25,956 nucleotides of DNA from CAYTWW01 sp043801855 (GTDB taxonomy: Archaea; Nanobdellota; Nanobdellia; Woesearchaeales; GW2011-AR15): positions 1 to 25,956 of the forward strand of contig JAZDLQ010000060.1 of assembly GCA_043801855.1 (NCBI GenBank). Direction: 5' to 3'. Both the position numbers and the translations under genes were made by a program. The notes beneath the pieces are model-generated. The model did no database searches. It was not told where the DNA came from and saw nothing but the letters and a program-made list of their open reading frames with translations. Shown one piece after another: positions 7,663 through 16,967 of this stretch (the first letter of the stretch is position 1; every line of letters starts with the position of its first letter).

Positions 7663-7671
7663 TTTATATAT
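7663..7671 (+). promoter_or_regulatory. TATA box of the solo methyltransferase (leaderless)
   Basis: TTTATATAT is centred about 29 bp before the ATG at 7696, and no ribosome binding site is visible. Confidence 0.4.
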
Positions 7672-7695
7672 CTGCTTGATTTAAATATTACTGTT

Positions 7696-8823
7696 ATGCA
7701 ACTTTTAGGTCAATTAAACACAGAAATTGAAAATCTTCCTTGGAAGAAGGACCTATCAAGACATAGTCTTCATTCCATGTGTTCAAGGATATGTTCTTTT
7801 CCCCCCTCACTTGTTAGATATTTCATTGAAAAATACAGTAGAGAAGGTCAGATCGTATTTGATCCTTTTTCAGGAAAAGGCACTGCTCCATTAGAGGCAT
7901 TGCTAAATGGAAGAATCGGTTGGGGAAATGATGTTTCTCCTGAAGCGTATATTTTAACGAAGGCAAAAGTTAGTTGTATCCGTAAATCAACATTAATAAA
8001 AAGAATTAACCAGCTCAGGTTCCTTATGGATACTACACAAATAGAAGAAACAGATTGGAGAGTTAAAGTATTTTATCATGAAGCAACCCTTAAACAAATA
8101 CTTCAATTAAGGATGTTATTAGCTGATAAGAAAGACAAATATGCTATAGTTATCAAGGGCTTGATGTTAGGAATATTACATGGGGCTTCTCAAAATTCAT
8201 TATCCTTGCGCTGCTCACATTCTTATTCCATGTCTCCAGGCTATGTTGAAAAATACACCAAAGAACATGGACTTGTCAAACCTCAAAAAGATGTAATCAC
8301 TTGTTTACTCAACAAGGCAAATGAATGCTATAGGGATGGTGTTGTATCCTTATCTGGATTAGCAACATGCAATGATTCAAGAAAGTTAAAAATACCTTCT
8401 GAATCTGTTGATTTAATAATTACCTCACCTCCTTATTTTGCCGTCCAAACCTATGCATCAGATAATTGGTTAAGACTATGGTTTTTAGGTTATAATTATA
8501 AGGATGTAAATAAATTACAGGTAAATACCAATAGTGAGGAAAAGTATGGGCAATTTATGCTAGATTCTATTAAGGAGATGTATAGAGTTCTAAAAACCAA
8601 TTCTAAATGTTTTATCGTTATAGGCGATGTAAAGAAGAAACTTAGCAAGGGAGACATTATAATCAATACTGCAGATTTCTTAACTAATTACGCAGTTAAA
8701 GCAGGTTTTCGCGTGGATGGCATAATTGTAGACCAAATTCCACAAACAAGAAAAGTATTAAATTCTTCGTTGTGTTCTACTGGAATTACAACTGAAAGAA
8801 TACTTTGCCTCTCTAAGATCTAG
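7696..8823 (+). CDS. DNA (N4-cytosine/N6-adenine) methyltransferase
   Basis: This is an SAM-dependent amino-DNA methyltransferase of 375 residues. The SAM-binding motif I is D56-P-F-S-G-K-G-T, and the catalytic motif IV is T243-S-P-P-Y. About 180 residues lie between them, so the motif order is I, probable target-recognition region, IV (alpha-like). The N-terminal HSMCSRICSFPPSLVRYFI segment precedes motif I as in many archaeal N4/N6 enzymes. The target sequence cannot be predicted. The gene is leaderless with its own promoter. Its TAG stop overlaps the TAG stop of the convergent gene at the palindrome CTAG (8820-8823). It could be an orphan enzyme, or the modification partner of the convergent GHKL/Rossmann unit. 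Confidence 0.9.
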   Translation: MQLLGQLNTEIENLPWKKDLSRHSLHSMCSRICSFPPSLVRYFIEKYSREGQIVFDPFSGKGTAPLEALLNGRIGWGNDVSPEAYILTKAKVSCIRKSTLIKRINQLRFLMDTTQIEETDWRVKVFYHEATLKQILQLRMLLADKKDKYAIVIKGLMLGILHGASQNSLSLRCSHSYSMSPGYVEKYTKEHGLVKPQKDVITCLLNKANECYRDGVVSLSGLATCNDSRKLKIPSESVDLIITSPPYFAVQTYASDNWLRLWFLGYNYKDVNKLQVNTNSEEKYGQFMLDSIKEMYRVLKTNSKCFIVIGDVKKKLSKGDIIINTADFLTNYAVKAGFRVDGIIVDQIPQTRKVLNSSLCSTGITTERILCLSKI

Positions 8824-9698
8824 TTTATCCACACAGTTTCTTTTATTAAATCTATAGCTTTAGTTAGCATTTGCCTTTTTCTATTTTTAATATCTTGTTG
8901 CTTTACGGAGGATTTATCGTTGTATTTTACTCTAAATACATAGGATAGCATTCTTGTGCTTTTTTTTGCACTCTGACCAATATAAGTGTAGGGTTTTGAA
9001 TATAATATTAGATTAGTATACTTGTCTGCAGAATTTATACTATAGCAGATTGTTGAGAAGATTTTTAACCATTCTAGTTCATTTTGTTGAGCAGAAGCCC
9101 ATGTTATGAACTGAGTGTCCCCAATATCTTCAAGTAGTGGTTTGACAAACTTGGATTTAATATTTGAGATAGTAATCGCATAATCTCCAGTCAATAATCT
9201 AGGATCCAGCTTTACCGTAATAATTAAAAACAAATCTTTTGTAAATGGAAAGTGATTCTTAATAATGGTATCAATCAGATCAAATACTTTTGACACATCT
9301 TCCTTATTCGTAACTAGAGGTGACTCACAATAGGCATCGAGATTTACAATATGGAAGGGAAGATGTTTTCTTATGAAAGCATCATCTTTGATAATCTCTT
9401 CAAACTTTGCATGATATATCGTATTTTTTATTTTTTCAATATCGAATCCTACTTCGGCAGCACAAAAAGTTCTAATGTTATCGACCGCATCATCCCAGGA
9501 TTCGATACATACAGTGTTTTCTAATTTAATAAGTTTTAAGTCAAGAAATTTTCTAAGTTCATAACAACCTGCACCAGGTAATGTAAGATATCTTATATTT
9601 TTGCTTGTTCTATTGAAAACATGTTCTAGTACAGGCTTCCAGAGTTCTTCTCGAACTCTTTGCTTTTCTTCACAATCCTTAAATTGAATTGAACCCAT
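8820..9698 (-). CDS. Unknown protein with a Rossmann/methyltransferase-like fold, partner of the GHKL ATPase
   Basis: I cannot assign a known family to this 292-residue protein. Residues 35-75 look like the start of a class I methyltransferase fold: strand YLTLPGAGCYELR (glycine-rich loop), then VCIESW with an acidic residue at the end of strand 2, then a helix. PFHIVNLDAYCE at about 115 resembles strand 4, and DLFLIITVKLD at about 163 resembles strand 5. No DPPY, TSPPY or PD-(D/E)xK motif is evident, so it may bind SAM or a nucleotide without being a DNA methylase. A GGTGA ribosome binding site precedes ATG 9698. The gene follows the GHKL ATPase gene by 18 bp and is surely co-transcribed with it. 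Confidence 0.75.
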   Translation of the reverse strand: MGSIQFKDCEEKQRVREELWKPVLEHVFNRTSKNIRYLTLPGAGCYELRKFLDLKLIKLENTVCIESWDDAVDNIRTFCAAEVGFDIEKIKNTIYHAKFEEIIKDDAFIRKHLPFHIVNLDAYCESPLVTNKEDVSKVFDLIDTIIKNHFPFTKDLFLIITVKLDPRLLTGDYAITISNIKSKFVKPLLEDIGDTQFITWASAQQNELEWLKIFSTICYSINSADKYTNLILYSKPYTYIGQSAKKSTRMLSYVFRVKYNDKSSVKQQDIKNRKRQMLTKAIDLIKETVWIN

Positions 9699-9716
9699 TA
9701 ATTTTCACCAAAGAGT

Positions 9717-11381
9717 TTACTGAACTAGCCCCCCCATAAGGGAATATATTTTGTCAGCAAATTCATCTTTGGTTTTAGTTTTACATCTACAATATTCTAT
9801 AAGAATGCACAAAATAATGTAGTCTGGTTTAAGGCTCGTTATTATTTCATTATTTCTATTAATATAAAATTTTTTTTCAGTTTCATCCATTTCACATGGT
9901 TTATTTGATGGGTCACTTTCTACAAATTGACATTTATATAATTCTTTTTCAATCTGAAATTCCCATATCTCCTTATGATATATATCTGAATCAATCTTGA
10001 TTTCTCCTTTCTTTTTAACAATATCATCCCAAACTATTTTATAGCTTTTTTTAGCATTAATTCCTGCCTCTGGTACGATTTTAACATCTTCATACCTTTT
10101 TTGTATTTCATTGAGGTCAATTAATTTTGTTTTTTTGGATTCCTTTAAGGAATGAGCTTTGGTAATTTTTTCGACCTTGGGTACCACGGCTCTGGATAAT
10201 TCTTTTGATGTTTTCTCCATAGCTTTATTCAACTTAACAGCGATCCCGATAGTTTTATTCAGGTCAGATTTTAAATTCCAATCGAAGTTCACACCTTTGA
10301 AAAACTCCATTAACTGGTTATGGATGTAGTCCTTAACAGTAAGGTATTGTGGATCAACTTCATTAAAATTATTCCTATCAATAGTTATTGCTTTATTCTT
10401 GTCTATCCCAATAATAAAGATTTCACCACAAACTCTTTTTTTCCTTTCATCATATCCCTTAAATCCTAGAAAACCATTATCAGATACTGCTACATTTTGT
10501 ACTCTAACTATCAATCCGTCCCACTTTTTCAACTGTTGACTTTTTCTATTCTCAGTTTGAGATTTTCTAATAAAATAACCGACAATTTTCATATTATCTA
10601 CTTTAACTTCTTTGAACTCTTTTATCGCGTAAATGTTCTCCTCTTCATTATCCCCATATAGCCTCCTCTGTAATGGTTCTTTACTATTCAAGAAAACATT
10701 TAAACTGAACTCAGAAGAATGCTCAAGAAGAGAGTCTTTAAGTCCTTTTGAAACATAATTAAAGAGCTTACTTTGAGAATTATATTTCAGAGGTAGTATC
10801 TTTTCTAGCTCATTTTTTAATTCTTCAAGTTTATCTTTATCTTTAAACGCCTTTATGACAGGCGATTTAATATTAATTAGACTAATTTTTGTGAAATTAG
10901 GTTTATATCCTAATTGATCTGCATTTTCAATCTCCTCCTGCAGTTGTCCAATGGGGATATTTTCGATAGCTTCTTTCCTAAGTTCATCCATTGTTAATTT
11001 TTTTGAGTCAAGAGAAGCAACCAAAACTTTATTGTTCCCTTTCTTCCTAGTTTTAAGTTCTATTGATTCACATAAGGGAACTGATGCTAAAAAACCAATT
11101 CCAATTCTACCTATTTTAGTTGGATCATCAAACTTTTCGCTACCACCTAATCCCAGGAATCGATTTTTTAAATCTCGTTTATCCATCCCGTCTCCATCAT
11201 CTTCAACGATGAGATTGGCTGTATCTCCACTCAGAGCAAGCGTGATGTAAACATTTTTTGCATTCGCATCTAAGGAATTAGTAATCATCTCTCTAAGTTG
11301 CTTAGCAATGGTATCGTAATTTTGCATACTAATTTCTGGGACCAGGCCCATCTTTGGTTTTAAGAATAAAGGTTCACTCAT
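9717..11381 (-). CDS. GHKL (Hsp90/MutL/MORC-like) ATPase
   Basis: The N-terminal domain is a clear Bergerat-fold ATPase. Box N is REMITNSLDANAK, with E31 as the likely general base and N35 binding magnesium. The next box is D61-D-G-D-G-M, and the third is G91-R-I-G-I-G-F. A transducer-like domain follows, then a helical region (about 370-410) and a C-terminal domain (about 440-554) with no recognised motif. At 554 residues it is larger than a bare histidine kinase core and has no kinase H-box, so a MORC/MutL/Hsp90-like conformational ATPase is more likely. Prokaryotic MORC-like ATPases are known neighbours of restriction-modification genes. A GGGGTG ribosome binding site precedes the ATG. It lies upstream of the Rossmann-like gene, and hsdR is transcribed away from it about 0.8 kb further on. 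Confidence 0.88.
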   Translation of the reverse strand: MSEPLFLKPKMGLVPEISMQNYDTIAKQLREMITNSLDANAKNVYITLALSGDTANLIVEDDGDGMDKRDLKNRFLGLGGSEKFDDPTKIGRIGIGFLASVPLCESIELKTRKKGNNKVLVASLDSKKLTMDELRKEAIENIPIGQLQEEIENADQLGYKPNFTKISLINIKSPVIKAFKDKDKLEELKNELEKILPLKYNSQSKLFNYVSKGLKDSLLEHSSEFSLNVFLNSKEPLQRRLYGDNEEENIYAIKEFKEVKVDNMKIVGYFIRKSQTENRKSQQLKKWDGLIVRVQNVAVSDNGFLGFKGYDERKKRVCGEIFIIGIDKNKAITIDRNNFNEVDPQYLTVKDYIHNQLMEFFKGVNFDWNLKSDLNKTIGIAVKLNKAMEKTSKELSRAVVPKVEKITKAHSLKESKKTKLIDLNEIQKRYEDVKIVPEAGINAKKSYKIVWDDIVKKKGEIKIDSDIYHKEIWEFQIEKELYKCQFVESDPSNKPCEMDETEKKFYINRNNEIITSLKPDYIILCILIEYCRCKTKTKDEFADKIYSLMGGLVQ

Positions 11382-11443
11382 TTTAACACCCCATATTGAA
11401 TTTATAACATTAATAGTGCATTATTTAAAAAATATTTGAAAAA

Positions 11444-11737
11444 CTATATATTTTGTGACCTTTTATGCGCATTATATCTATCTATCTCTGTCTTTAATTC
11501 TCTAAGCTGCTTATTTGTAACTGCCAGATTAATCAATCCCCTTGGCGTTCCTATGAACAGCATTATCTGATCCTTCTTGATGTATTCGAGCTCTCCTTTT
11601 TTTATCATCCCTATTCTGATATGCTTTGCTTCCTCATCAAAGTGATATCCGCTGCTATGGATCTGCATTGTTGCATAGTTTTTGAAGTATTCCTGTATCT
11701 TGTACCTGTCTTCATCAGTAAGTCTATTCTTTTTCAT
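11444..11737 (-). CDS. Hypothetical protein, 97 aa
   Basis: I do not recognise a family. The start is set at ATG 11737 because a GGGGTGG element lies four bases before it; the frame continues 8 codons further upstream. The N-terminus is a charged helix (about 5-20). A beta-rich middle follows (HIRIGMIKKGELEYIKKDQIMLFIG), then a C-terminal charged helix (LRELKTEIDRYNAHKRS). No cysteines or catalytic motifs stand out. It lies upstream of and in the same direction as the GHKL ATPase, with about 60 bp between them containing separate promoter-like sequence, so co-transcription is possible but not required. Confidence 0.6.
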   Translation of the reverse strand: MKKNRLTDEDRYKIQEYFKNYATMQIHSSGYHFDEEAKHIRIGMIKKGELEYIKKDQIMLFIGTPRGLINLAVTNKQLRELKTEIDRYNAHKRSQNI

Positions 11738-11773
11738 TAAAACCACCCCAAAAAATATCAATACCTTAAAGTC

Positions 11774-11884
11774 TTAAGAAAATATTGAATTTCTAAAACA
11801 TAGGTTACAATAATCAATTTCGTAGGCTTCACGACTGAATATACTTACTTTTTCATGAAAAACAAATACTCTGTTTTTTGTCAT
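11774..11884 (-). CDS. Possible 36-aa ORF
   Basis: A short open frame starts at ATG 11884 and ends with TAA, in the 424-bp gap before hsdR. It contains a C-x2-C pair (YCNLCF) near its end. There is no convincing ribosome binding site, and the TATA-like sequence near 11897 is too close for a normal start. It could equally be chance. Confidence 0.2.
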   Translation of the reverse strand: MTKNRVFVFHEKVSIFSREAYEIDYCNLCFRNSIFS

Positions 11885-12049
11885 TTTAACCCATTTATAA
11901 TTGGCTTAAATGGCTGTAGCCTCTTTTATAATAGGGGTAATGGCGAATTAATCAAGGTGTAAATGGTTTTTTTGTTTTCAATTATTTGTCCTCGTCTAAA
12001 GAGATTTTGGGATGTTTTGCTTAAAAGGTAGGGGTTTTGATATAGAAAA

Positions 12050-12108
12050 ATATATCTTAGTTGGAGATATATAGTTTCAGTACTGATCAGTATTGATAAG
12101 GTATCAAT
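12050..12108 (+). promoter_or_regulatory. Three consecutive inverted repeats upstream of hsdR
   Basis: The 424-bp gene gap 11762-12185 holds three dyads in a row. ATATATCT/AGATATAT is an 8-bp arm pair with a 7-nt spacer (12050-12072). TACTGATCAGTA is a perfect 12-bp palindrome (12081-12092). ATTGATA/TATCAAT is a 7-bp arm pair with a 3-nt spacer (12092-12108). They end about 78 bp before the hsdR start and just upstream of TATA-like sequence near 12144-12168. This suggests an operator for control of the restriction locus. Nothing else is recognised in the gap apart from a doubtful small ORF. Confidence 0.45.
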
Positions 12109-12185
12109 CCATATGAGTACCAAAAAAGGATTGTATTTGACAACATTTATATTTAAAAAGGATTTAAAATCAGAATATAAACAAA

Positions 12186-14540
12186 ATGAGCTTAACTGAA
12201 GCAGACACTCGTGCCAAGCTGATTGATCCTGTTCTTCATAGGATTGGCTGGACCGAAGATCTTATCACTAGGGAAGAAACGGCTGGAACTATTGAGATAA
12301 TCAATGGTCGGCCAAAAAGAAAATCTGGTAGATCTGATTATCTTCTATGTGTACCTGGAAAAGACGGACAAGCACCTTTAGCAATAGCAATTCTTGAAGC
12401 AAAAAAGGAAGATGAACCAGCTACTCTTGGTTTAGAACAATCAAAAGCATATGCCAAGCGCCTACATGTGCCTTTTGTCTTCTCAAGCAATGGTCACCTA
12501 TTTGTTGAGTATGATGATTTCAAGCAAATTGTAAGTGAAGAACTTTCTCTTGACAAGTTTCCTTCACCGTCCCTATTAAGGACGCTTTATGAAAAGGGAA
12601 AAGGTTTCTCATTGGATTCTGATGAATCAAACTCATTATTCATTCCCTATAAAGGCGGGCAATCTGAAAGAAGGTATTATCAGGATGCTGCCATAAGAGC
12701 TGCTCTTGAAAAAATAGCTGCTCATAAACAAGGTTGGAATAGGGTTTTATTATCTCTCGCAACCGGATCGGGAAAAACGAGAATTGCAGTCCAATTATTT
12801 CATAAATTAGCTGAATCAGGTCAATTAAAGAGAGCATTATTTGTTTGTGATAGAAACGAACTGAGAAAACAAGGGTACGGAAGACTGTTTAGTACTTTTG
12901 GTTCAGATGTTGCTGTTGTTGAAAAGAAGGATCCAAAAAAGAATGCGAGAATTATTGTCGCAACATACCAAGCTCTAGGCCTTGATGAAGAAGGGGATCT
13001 GTCTTTCTTCCTTAATAGCTATCCTAAGAATTATTTCTCTCATATTTGCTTGGACGAATGTCATAGAAGTGCATGGGATAAATGGAGCATCATCCTTACT
13101 AATAATCCAGATGCAGTACAAATTGGCTTAACTGCCACACCCAGAAAAATAGTTGGAGAAAAAACAAGTGAAAAAGATAAGGATGAGGAAATCAGCAGGA
13201 ATAATATCAGATATTTTGGTGAGCCTGTTTATGAGTATCCTTATATCCTTGGATGGAAAGATGGTTATCTTGCAGCATGTGAAATTGTAAAGAGAAAGGC
13301 CGACATTGATGAAGTATGGTTAACTAGAGATCAATTAATGGAAAAAGGTATTTATGACGCCAAGACAGGTAAGCCAATGCTTCTCAAGGATGTAAAAAAT
13401 ATATACACCAAATCTGATTTTGACGGAAAACTAATTATTCCAGAGCGAAGAAGAGAGATGTGTGAAGATCTACTTGAACAATTTGAAAAGACAGGTGGAA
13501 TAAAACAAAAGACAATCATCTTTTGTGTTAATGATAAACATGCTGAAGATGTTGCTAATGAGCTAAATAATATCTATCGTGAAAGAAAACTGCCTAAGTG
13601 TGAAAAGTTTGCCTTTAAGTTTACTGCTAAGACCTTTGAGGGAAGCATATCGGATGAAACACATGATACACTACTTGCTAATATGAGGGGTATGAAGAAT
13701 TCACATTTCATTGCAACCACTGTAGATTTGCTTTCTACTGGCGTAGATATACCATGTATTCAGAACATTGTCTTCTTTGTCTATGCTGCGTCACCAATTT
13801 CATTTTATCAGATGGTTGGAAGGGGTACTAGAATAGATGAAGGATTTGAAAAGTACATGTTTAGGATTTACGATTATACTAATGCTACAAGATTGTTTGG
13901 AAAAGACTTCATAACAAAACCAAGGACTAACCCCTCAACGCCTTCTGGTCCAAAAGAGAAGCAAAAGATAGCCAAAGTATATGGATTTAGTGTTACTGTC
14001 AAGGATGAAGGAACCTTCATCTTAATGGCAGATGAAGAATCTGGCAAAGAAAAGCCAGTTACTATTGAAGAATATAAAGAGAGACTTGCAGTCTCCTTAA
14101 TTTCTCAAACCAAAGATATTGATTTATTGAGAGAGATGTGGATCCATCCTTCTGAAAGAAGACATTTAGTTGAAGCTCTTCCTGGAGGAGAAAAGGGTGC
14201 TCTAATGCTCCGAGACATATTAAGGCTGGATGATTGTGATCTATTTGATGTTTTAGCAAATTTGGGATTTGGAATTATAACTAAGACCAGAAAAGAAAGA
14301 GTAATTGCATTTGGTTATAAGAATAAAGACTGGCTGATGTCTCTCCCCTCCAATTCAGCTGCTGTTGTTAAAGCACTGGCAGTGCAATTTAAAGACAATG
14401 GAATTGAAGAACTTGAGAGCGAGCATATTTTTGATGTGTCTGACATTAAGAGAGCTGGCGGTGTAAAGGCCTTAGCCCAAATAGGTACTGATCTACAGGA
14501 TGTAATTATGGAAGTAAAGAAGAGAATCCTTGCTGCTTAA
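12186..14540 (+). CDS. hsdR: Type I restriction enzyme R subunit (EcoEI-like HsdR)
   Basis: This is the restriction and DNA-translocation subunit. The N-terminal nuclease domain shows the type I pattern SDYLLC ... AILEAKKE (D then E-x-K, about residues 52-80). The superfamily 2 motor follows: Walker A ATGSGKT (192-198), motif II D290-E-C-H, motif III GLTATPRK, and motif VI starting at Q542 (QMVGRGTRID). The C-terminal region resembles the EcoEI-type C-terminal domain that docks on the methylase. The length of 784 residues is normal for this subclass. The subunit acts only in a complex with HsdM and HsdS. hsdS and hsdM follow on the same strand. The frame is intact, in contrast to hsdM. Confidence 0.95.
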   Translation: MSLTEADTRAKLIDPVLHRIGWTEDLITREETAGTIEIINGRPKRKSGRSDYLLCVPGKDGQAPLAIAILEAKKEDEPATLGLEQSKAYAKRLHVPFVFSSNGHLFVEYDDFKQIVSEELSLDKFPSPSLLRTLYEKGKGFSLDSDESNSLFIPYKGGQSERRYYQDAAIRAALEKIAAHKQGWNRVLLSLATGSGKTRIAVQLFHKLAESGQLKRALFVCDRNELRKQGYGRLFSTFGSDVAVVEKKDPKKNARIIVATYQALGLDEEGDLSFFLNSYPKNYFSHICLDECHRSAWDKWSIILTNNPDAVQIGLTATPRKIVGEKTSEKDKDEEISRNNIRYFGEPVYEYPYILGWKDGYLAACEIVKRKADIDEVWLTRDQLMEKGIYDAKTGKPMLLKDVKNIYTKSDFDGKLIIPERRREMCEDLLEQFEKTGGIKQKTIIFCVNDKHAEDVANELNNIYRERKLPKCEKFAFKFTAKTFEGSISDETHDTLLANMRGMKNSHFIATTVDLLSTGVDIPCIQNIVFFVYAASPISFYQMVGRGTRIDEGFEKYMFRIYDYTNATRLFGKDFITKPRTNPSTPSGPKEKQKIAKVYGFSVTVKDEGTFILMADEESGKEKPVTIEEYKERLAVSLISQTKDIDLLREMWIHPSERRHLVEALPGGEKGALMLRDILRLDDCDLFDVLANLGFGIITKTRKERVIAFGYKNKDWLMSLPSNSAAVVKALAVQFKDNGIEELESEHIFDVSDIKRAGGVKALAQIGTDLQDVIMEVKKRILAA

Positions 14541-14601
14541 TTTTATAAACTGAGGAATTTTTAAGAATAATGTGGGGGAAGGTATATCCTTTAATTGAAT
14601 A

Positions 14602-15867
14602 ATGCAACAAACAACATTACAGAAAAAATTACCTGAAGGATGGAAGTGGGTTAAGTTTAATGAAGTAGCAGAGATGAAAGGCCGTATAGGTTGGAGAGGC
14701 CTTAATACCTCAGACTACACTTCAAGTGGACCTATTCTACTTTCAGTCTATAATATAACTGATGATTTCAAGTTGGATTTATCTAAAGCTACACATATAA
14801 CACAAAAGAGTTATGATGAGTCTCCAGAGATAATGTTAAGAGATGGAGATTTACTATTATCCAAATCAGGTACCATTGGCAGGACTTGTGTCGTTGATAA
14901 GGTAACACATCCAATGACAGTGAATGCAGCAATTAATGTTGTGAGAACAAAACCAGCGGTATTGAATAGATATCTAATGTACTTTTTTGCTTCATCTCTT
15001 GGTCAAAAAATATTTTCAGTTCTTGCTCAAGGAATGGCCCAAAAAAACATGTTTCAAAGAGATTTGAATGTAATGCCAATCCTACTTCCTCCTTTAGTAA
15101 AACAAAAAGAAATTGTTACAACGATTGATAGCCAACTTTTTCTTATTAATAAAATAAAAAACAATGCAGAAATTCAAGATACCTCCGTAAATCATTTATT
15201 TAATTCATTTTTAAAAAACCTTTTTGAAAATGATGATTTTAAAATATATCCTCAAGTAAGACTTAAGGATGTATCAACAAAAATTGGAAGTGGAATTACA
15301 CCCCGCGGTGGGCACACAATTTATATTAAATCGGGAATAGCTCTCATTAGAAGTATGAATGTTTTGCTAAATGAGTTTAAAGAAGATGGACTAGCACACA
15401 TAAGCAATGAAATTGACGAAACAATGAAAACTACTAGAGTAATGAAAAATGATGTTTTACTTAATATTACTGGTGCATCTATTGGGAGAGTATGTGTAGT
15501 ACCCGAAAGTATATTACCTGCTAATGTTAATCAACATGTATGTATAATTAGGACAGTGGAAAGGTTAAATCCGAACTATCTATCCTATTATTTATCAAAT
15601 CCAAATTTTCAAAAATTTATCATGTCTTCTGAATCTGGTGCTACAAGGCAGGCCTTAACCAAAGAAAAAATTGAAAAATTTCTAATACCTCTACCTTCAC
15701 GCGATATTCAAGATAAAATAGTTCAAAATCTCAACAAAAAAAGAACGAAAATTATAGAATTAAGAGAGATTATCGAAGATAATAATAGGGGTATAAATCA
15801 AATGCCATTTTCATATCTTAACAATCTTTTTGGACAATATGAACTTCAAGGTGATGCTTTCAAATGA
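14602..15867 (+). CDS. hsdS: Type I restriction-modification specificity subunit
   Basis: The 421-residue protein has the two-repeat HsdS layout. The first target-recognition domain starts at LPEGWKWVKFNEVAEMKG (about 9). The second starts at PQVRLKDVSTKIGSG (about 217). Each is followed by a helical conserved region (LVKQKEIVTTIDSQLFLINKIK at about 170, and RDIQDKIVQNLNKKRTKIIELREII at about 370). Each half contains the usual GTIGR or GASIGR turn and the ALTKEKIEKFLIPLP type segment. It sets the bipartite DNA target of the complex, which cannot be read from sequence. Its TGA stop overlaps the hsdM ATG (ATGA), indicating translational coupling. Confidence 0.93.
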   Translation: MQQTTLQKKLPEGWKWVKFNEVAEMKGRIGWRGLNTSDYTSSGPILLSVYNITDDFKLDLSKATHITQKSYDESPEIMLRDGDLLLSKSGTIGRTCVVDKVTHPMTVNAAINVVRTKPAVLNRYLMYFFASSLGQKIFSVLAQGMAQKNMFQRDLNVMPILLPPLVKQKEIVTTIDSQLFLINKIKNNAEIQDTSVNHLFNSFLKNLFENDDFKIYPQVRLKDVSTKIGSGITPRGGHTIYIKSGIALIRSMNVLLNEFKEDGLAHISNEIDETMKTTRVMKNDVLLNITGASIGRVCVVPESILPANVNQHVCIIRTVERLNPNYLSYYLSNPNFQKFIMSSESGATRQALTKEKIEKFLIPLPSRDIQDKIVQNLNKKRTKIIELREIIEDNNRGINQMPFSYLNNLFGQYELQGDAFK

Positions 15868-16967
15868 GATATAATAATAGTAAATTAATGAATGGTCAAT
15901 CTAGTATGAACTCTTATATTCGATCAATTTGTGATATTATGCGTAGAGATAGAACAAAAGGAGCGATGGAATATATTCCAGAGCTAACATGGATGATGTT
16001 TTTGAGAATCCTAGATGAAAAAGAACAAGAAGAGGAGTTGAAGTGTAAAGCTGTTGGAAAACCATTCACTCCGTCATTAAAAGAACCTTATAGATGGAAA
16101 GATTGGGGAAATCCAAATGGAAAAAAGAGAATTGAGCTTCAGAATGCAAAGATGGGCGATTACCTGAACTTTGTGAATAATGAATTGATACCCTACCTCA
16201 AATCATTTTCAAACAATAAGCAAGCAAATATCAAACAGAAACTGATATCACAGGTATTCAGAAACTTAACTCAGACAAAAATTGGAAGTGAAAGAAATCT
16301 TCTTGATGTTTTTGATAGAATAGATCATTTGACATCAGAAAATATTGACCAAACACATCAATTCCCTCTCTCACAGATATATGAAGGACTTCTGTTGAAG
16401 ATGGGGGAAAAGAATAATGATGGTGGTCAATTTTTCACACCAAGGGAAGTTATTAGAGGAATGATAAAGGCAGTAAAACCAGAGATACGAAAAGATGGAC
16501 ATATGGCCACATTTTATGATCCCGGATGTGGTACAGGTGGATTCCTCGCTGAACTATATGTATATATGCTATCAAAAAATCCTGGTGCCACTGAAATTGA
16601 CTATCTTAAGCATGAAGCATTTTGGGGCCAGGACAGTAGTGATACTGCATTCCCAATAGCATTAGCTAATTTAGTTCTGCATGATATTGATTATCCACAT
16701 ATAGGATTAAAGAATACACTTAGCGGAGCAGAGACTTATATGGATTTATTCCAGGGAGCTCCATCCAAATTTGCCTATATCTTCACTAATCCTCCTTTCG
16801 GTGGAAAGGAAGGTGAAGACGCAAAAGCCAATTTTGCGTATAAAACAGGAAATACCCAGATTCTATTTATCCAGCATATTATTGACAAGTTAAAGGACAA
16901 TGGAACTTGTGGTATGGTAATTGATGAAGGTGTTCTTTTTAGATCTAACGAGGTAGCGTTCGTCTAG
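15864..16967 (+). CDS. hsdM: Type I modification methylase HsdM, part before an in-frame amber codon
   Basis: This is the N6-adenine methyltransferase subunit. The N-terminal helical HsdM_N domain (about 10-150) is followed by the catalytic domain, with motif I D219-P-G-C-G-T-G-G-F and motif IV T308-N-P-P-F-G-G. The frame meets TAG at 16965-16967 (codon 368). Reading on without any shift gives T-K-R-K-L-L-E-E-C-N-L-W and then the rest of a normal HsdM, so the TAG replaces one residue, most likely Gln as in family members (CAG to TAG). Terminated here, the protein keeps its catalytic motifs but loses the C-terminal region, which in this family contacts HsdS and DNA. The start overlaps the hsdS stop. 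Confidence 0.9.
   Translation: MRYNNSKLMNGQSSMNSYIRSICDIMRRDRTKGAMEYIPELTWMMFLRILDEKEQEEELKCKAVGKPFTPSLKEPYRWKDWGNPNGKKRIELQNAKMGDYLNFVNNELIPYLKSFSNNKQANIKQKLISQVFRNLTQTKIGSERNLLDVFDRIDHLTSENIDQTHQFPLSQIYEGLLLKMGEKNNDGGQFFTPREVIRGMIKAVKPEIRKDGHMATFYDPGCGTGGFLAELYVYMLSKNPGATEIDYLKHEAFWGQDSSDTAFPIALANLVLHDIDYPHIGLKNTLSGAETYMDLFQGAPSKFAYIFTNPPFGGKEGEDAKANFAYKTGNTQILFIQHIIDKLKDNGTCGMVIDEGVLFRSNEVAFV

Noticed and set aside
8820..9698. The 292-aa protein as a PD-(D/E)xK restriction enzyme paired with the methyltransferase
   Set aside because: No D...(D/E)-x-K arrangement fits the predicted strands. The glycine-rich loop and acidic strand ends fit a Rossmann-like fold better.
16965..16967. TAG as pyrrolysine
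   Set aside because: The expected residue in HsdM is Gln, other genes here end with TAG, and no Pyl machinery is visible in the window.
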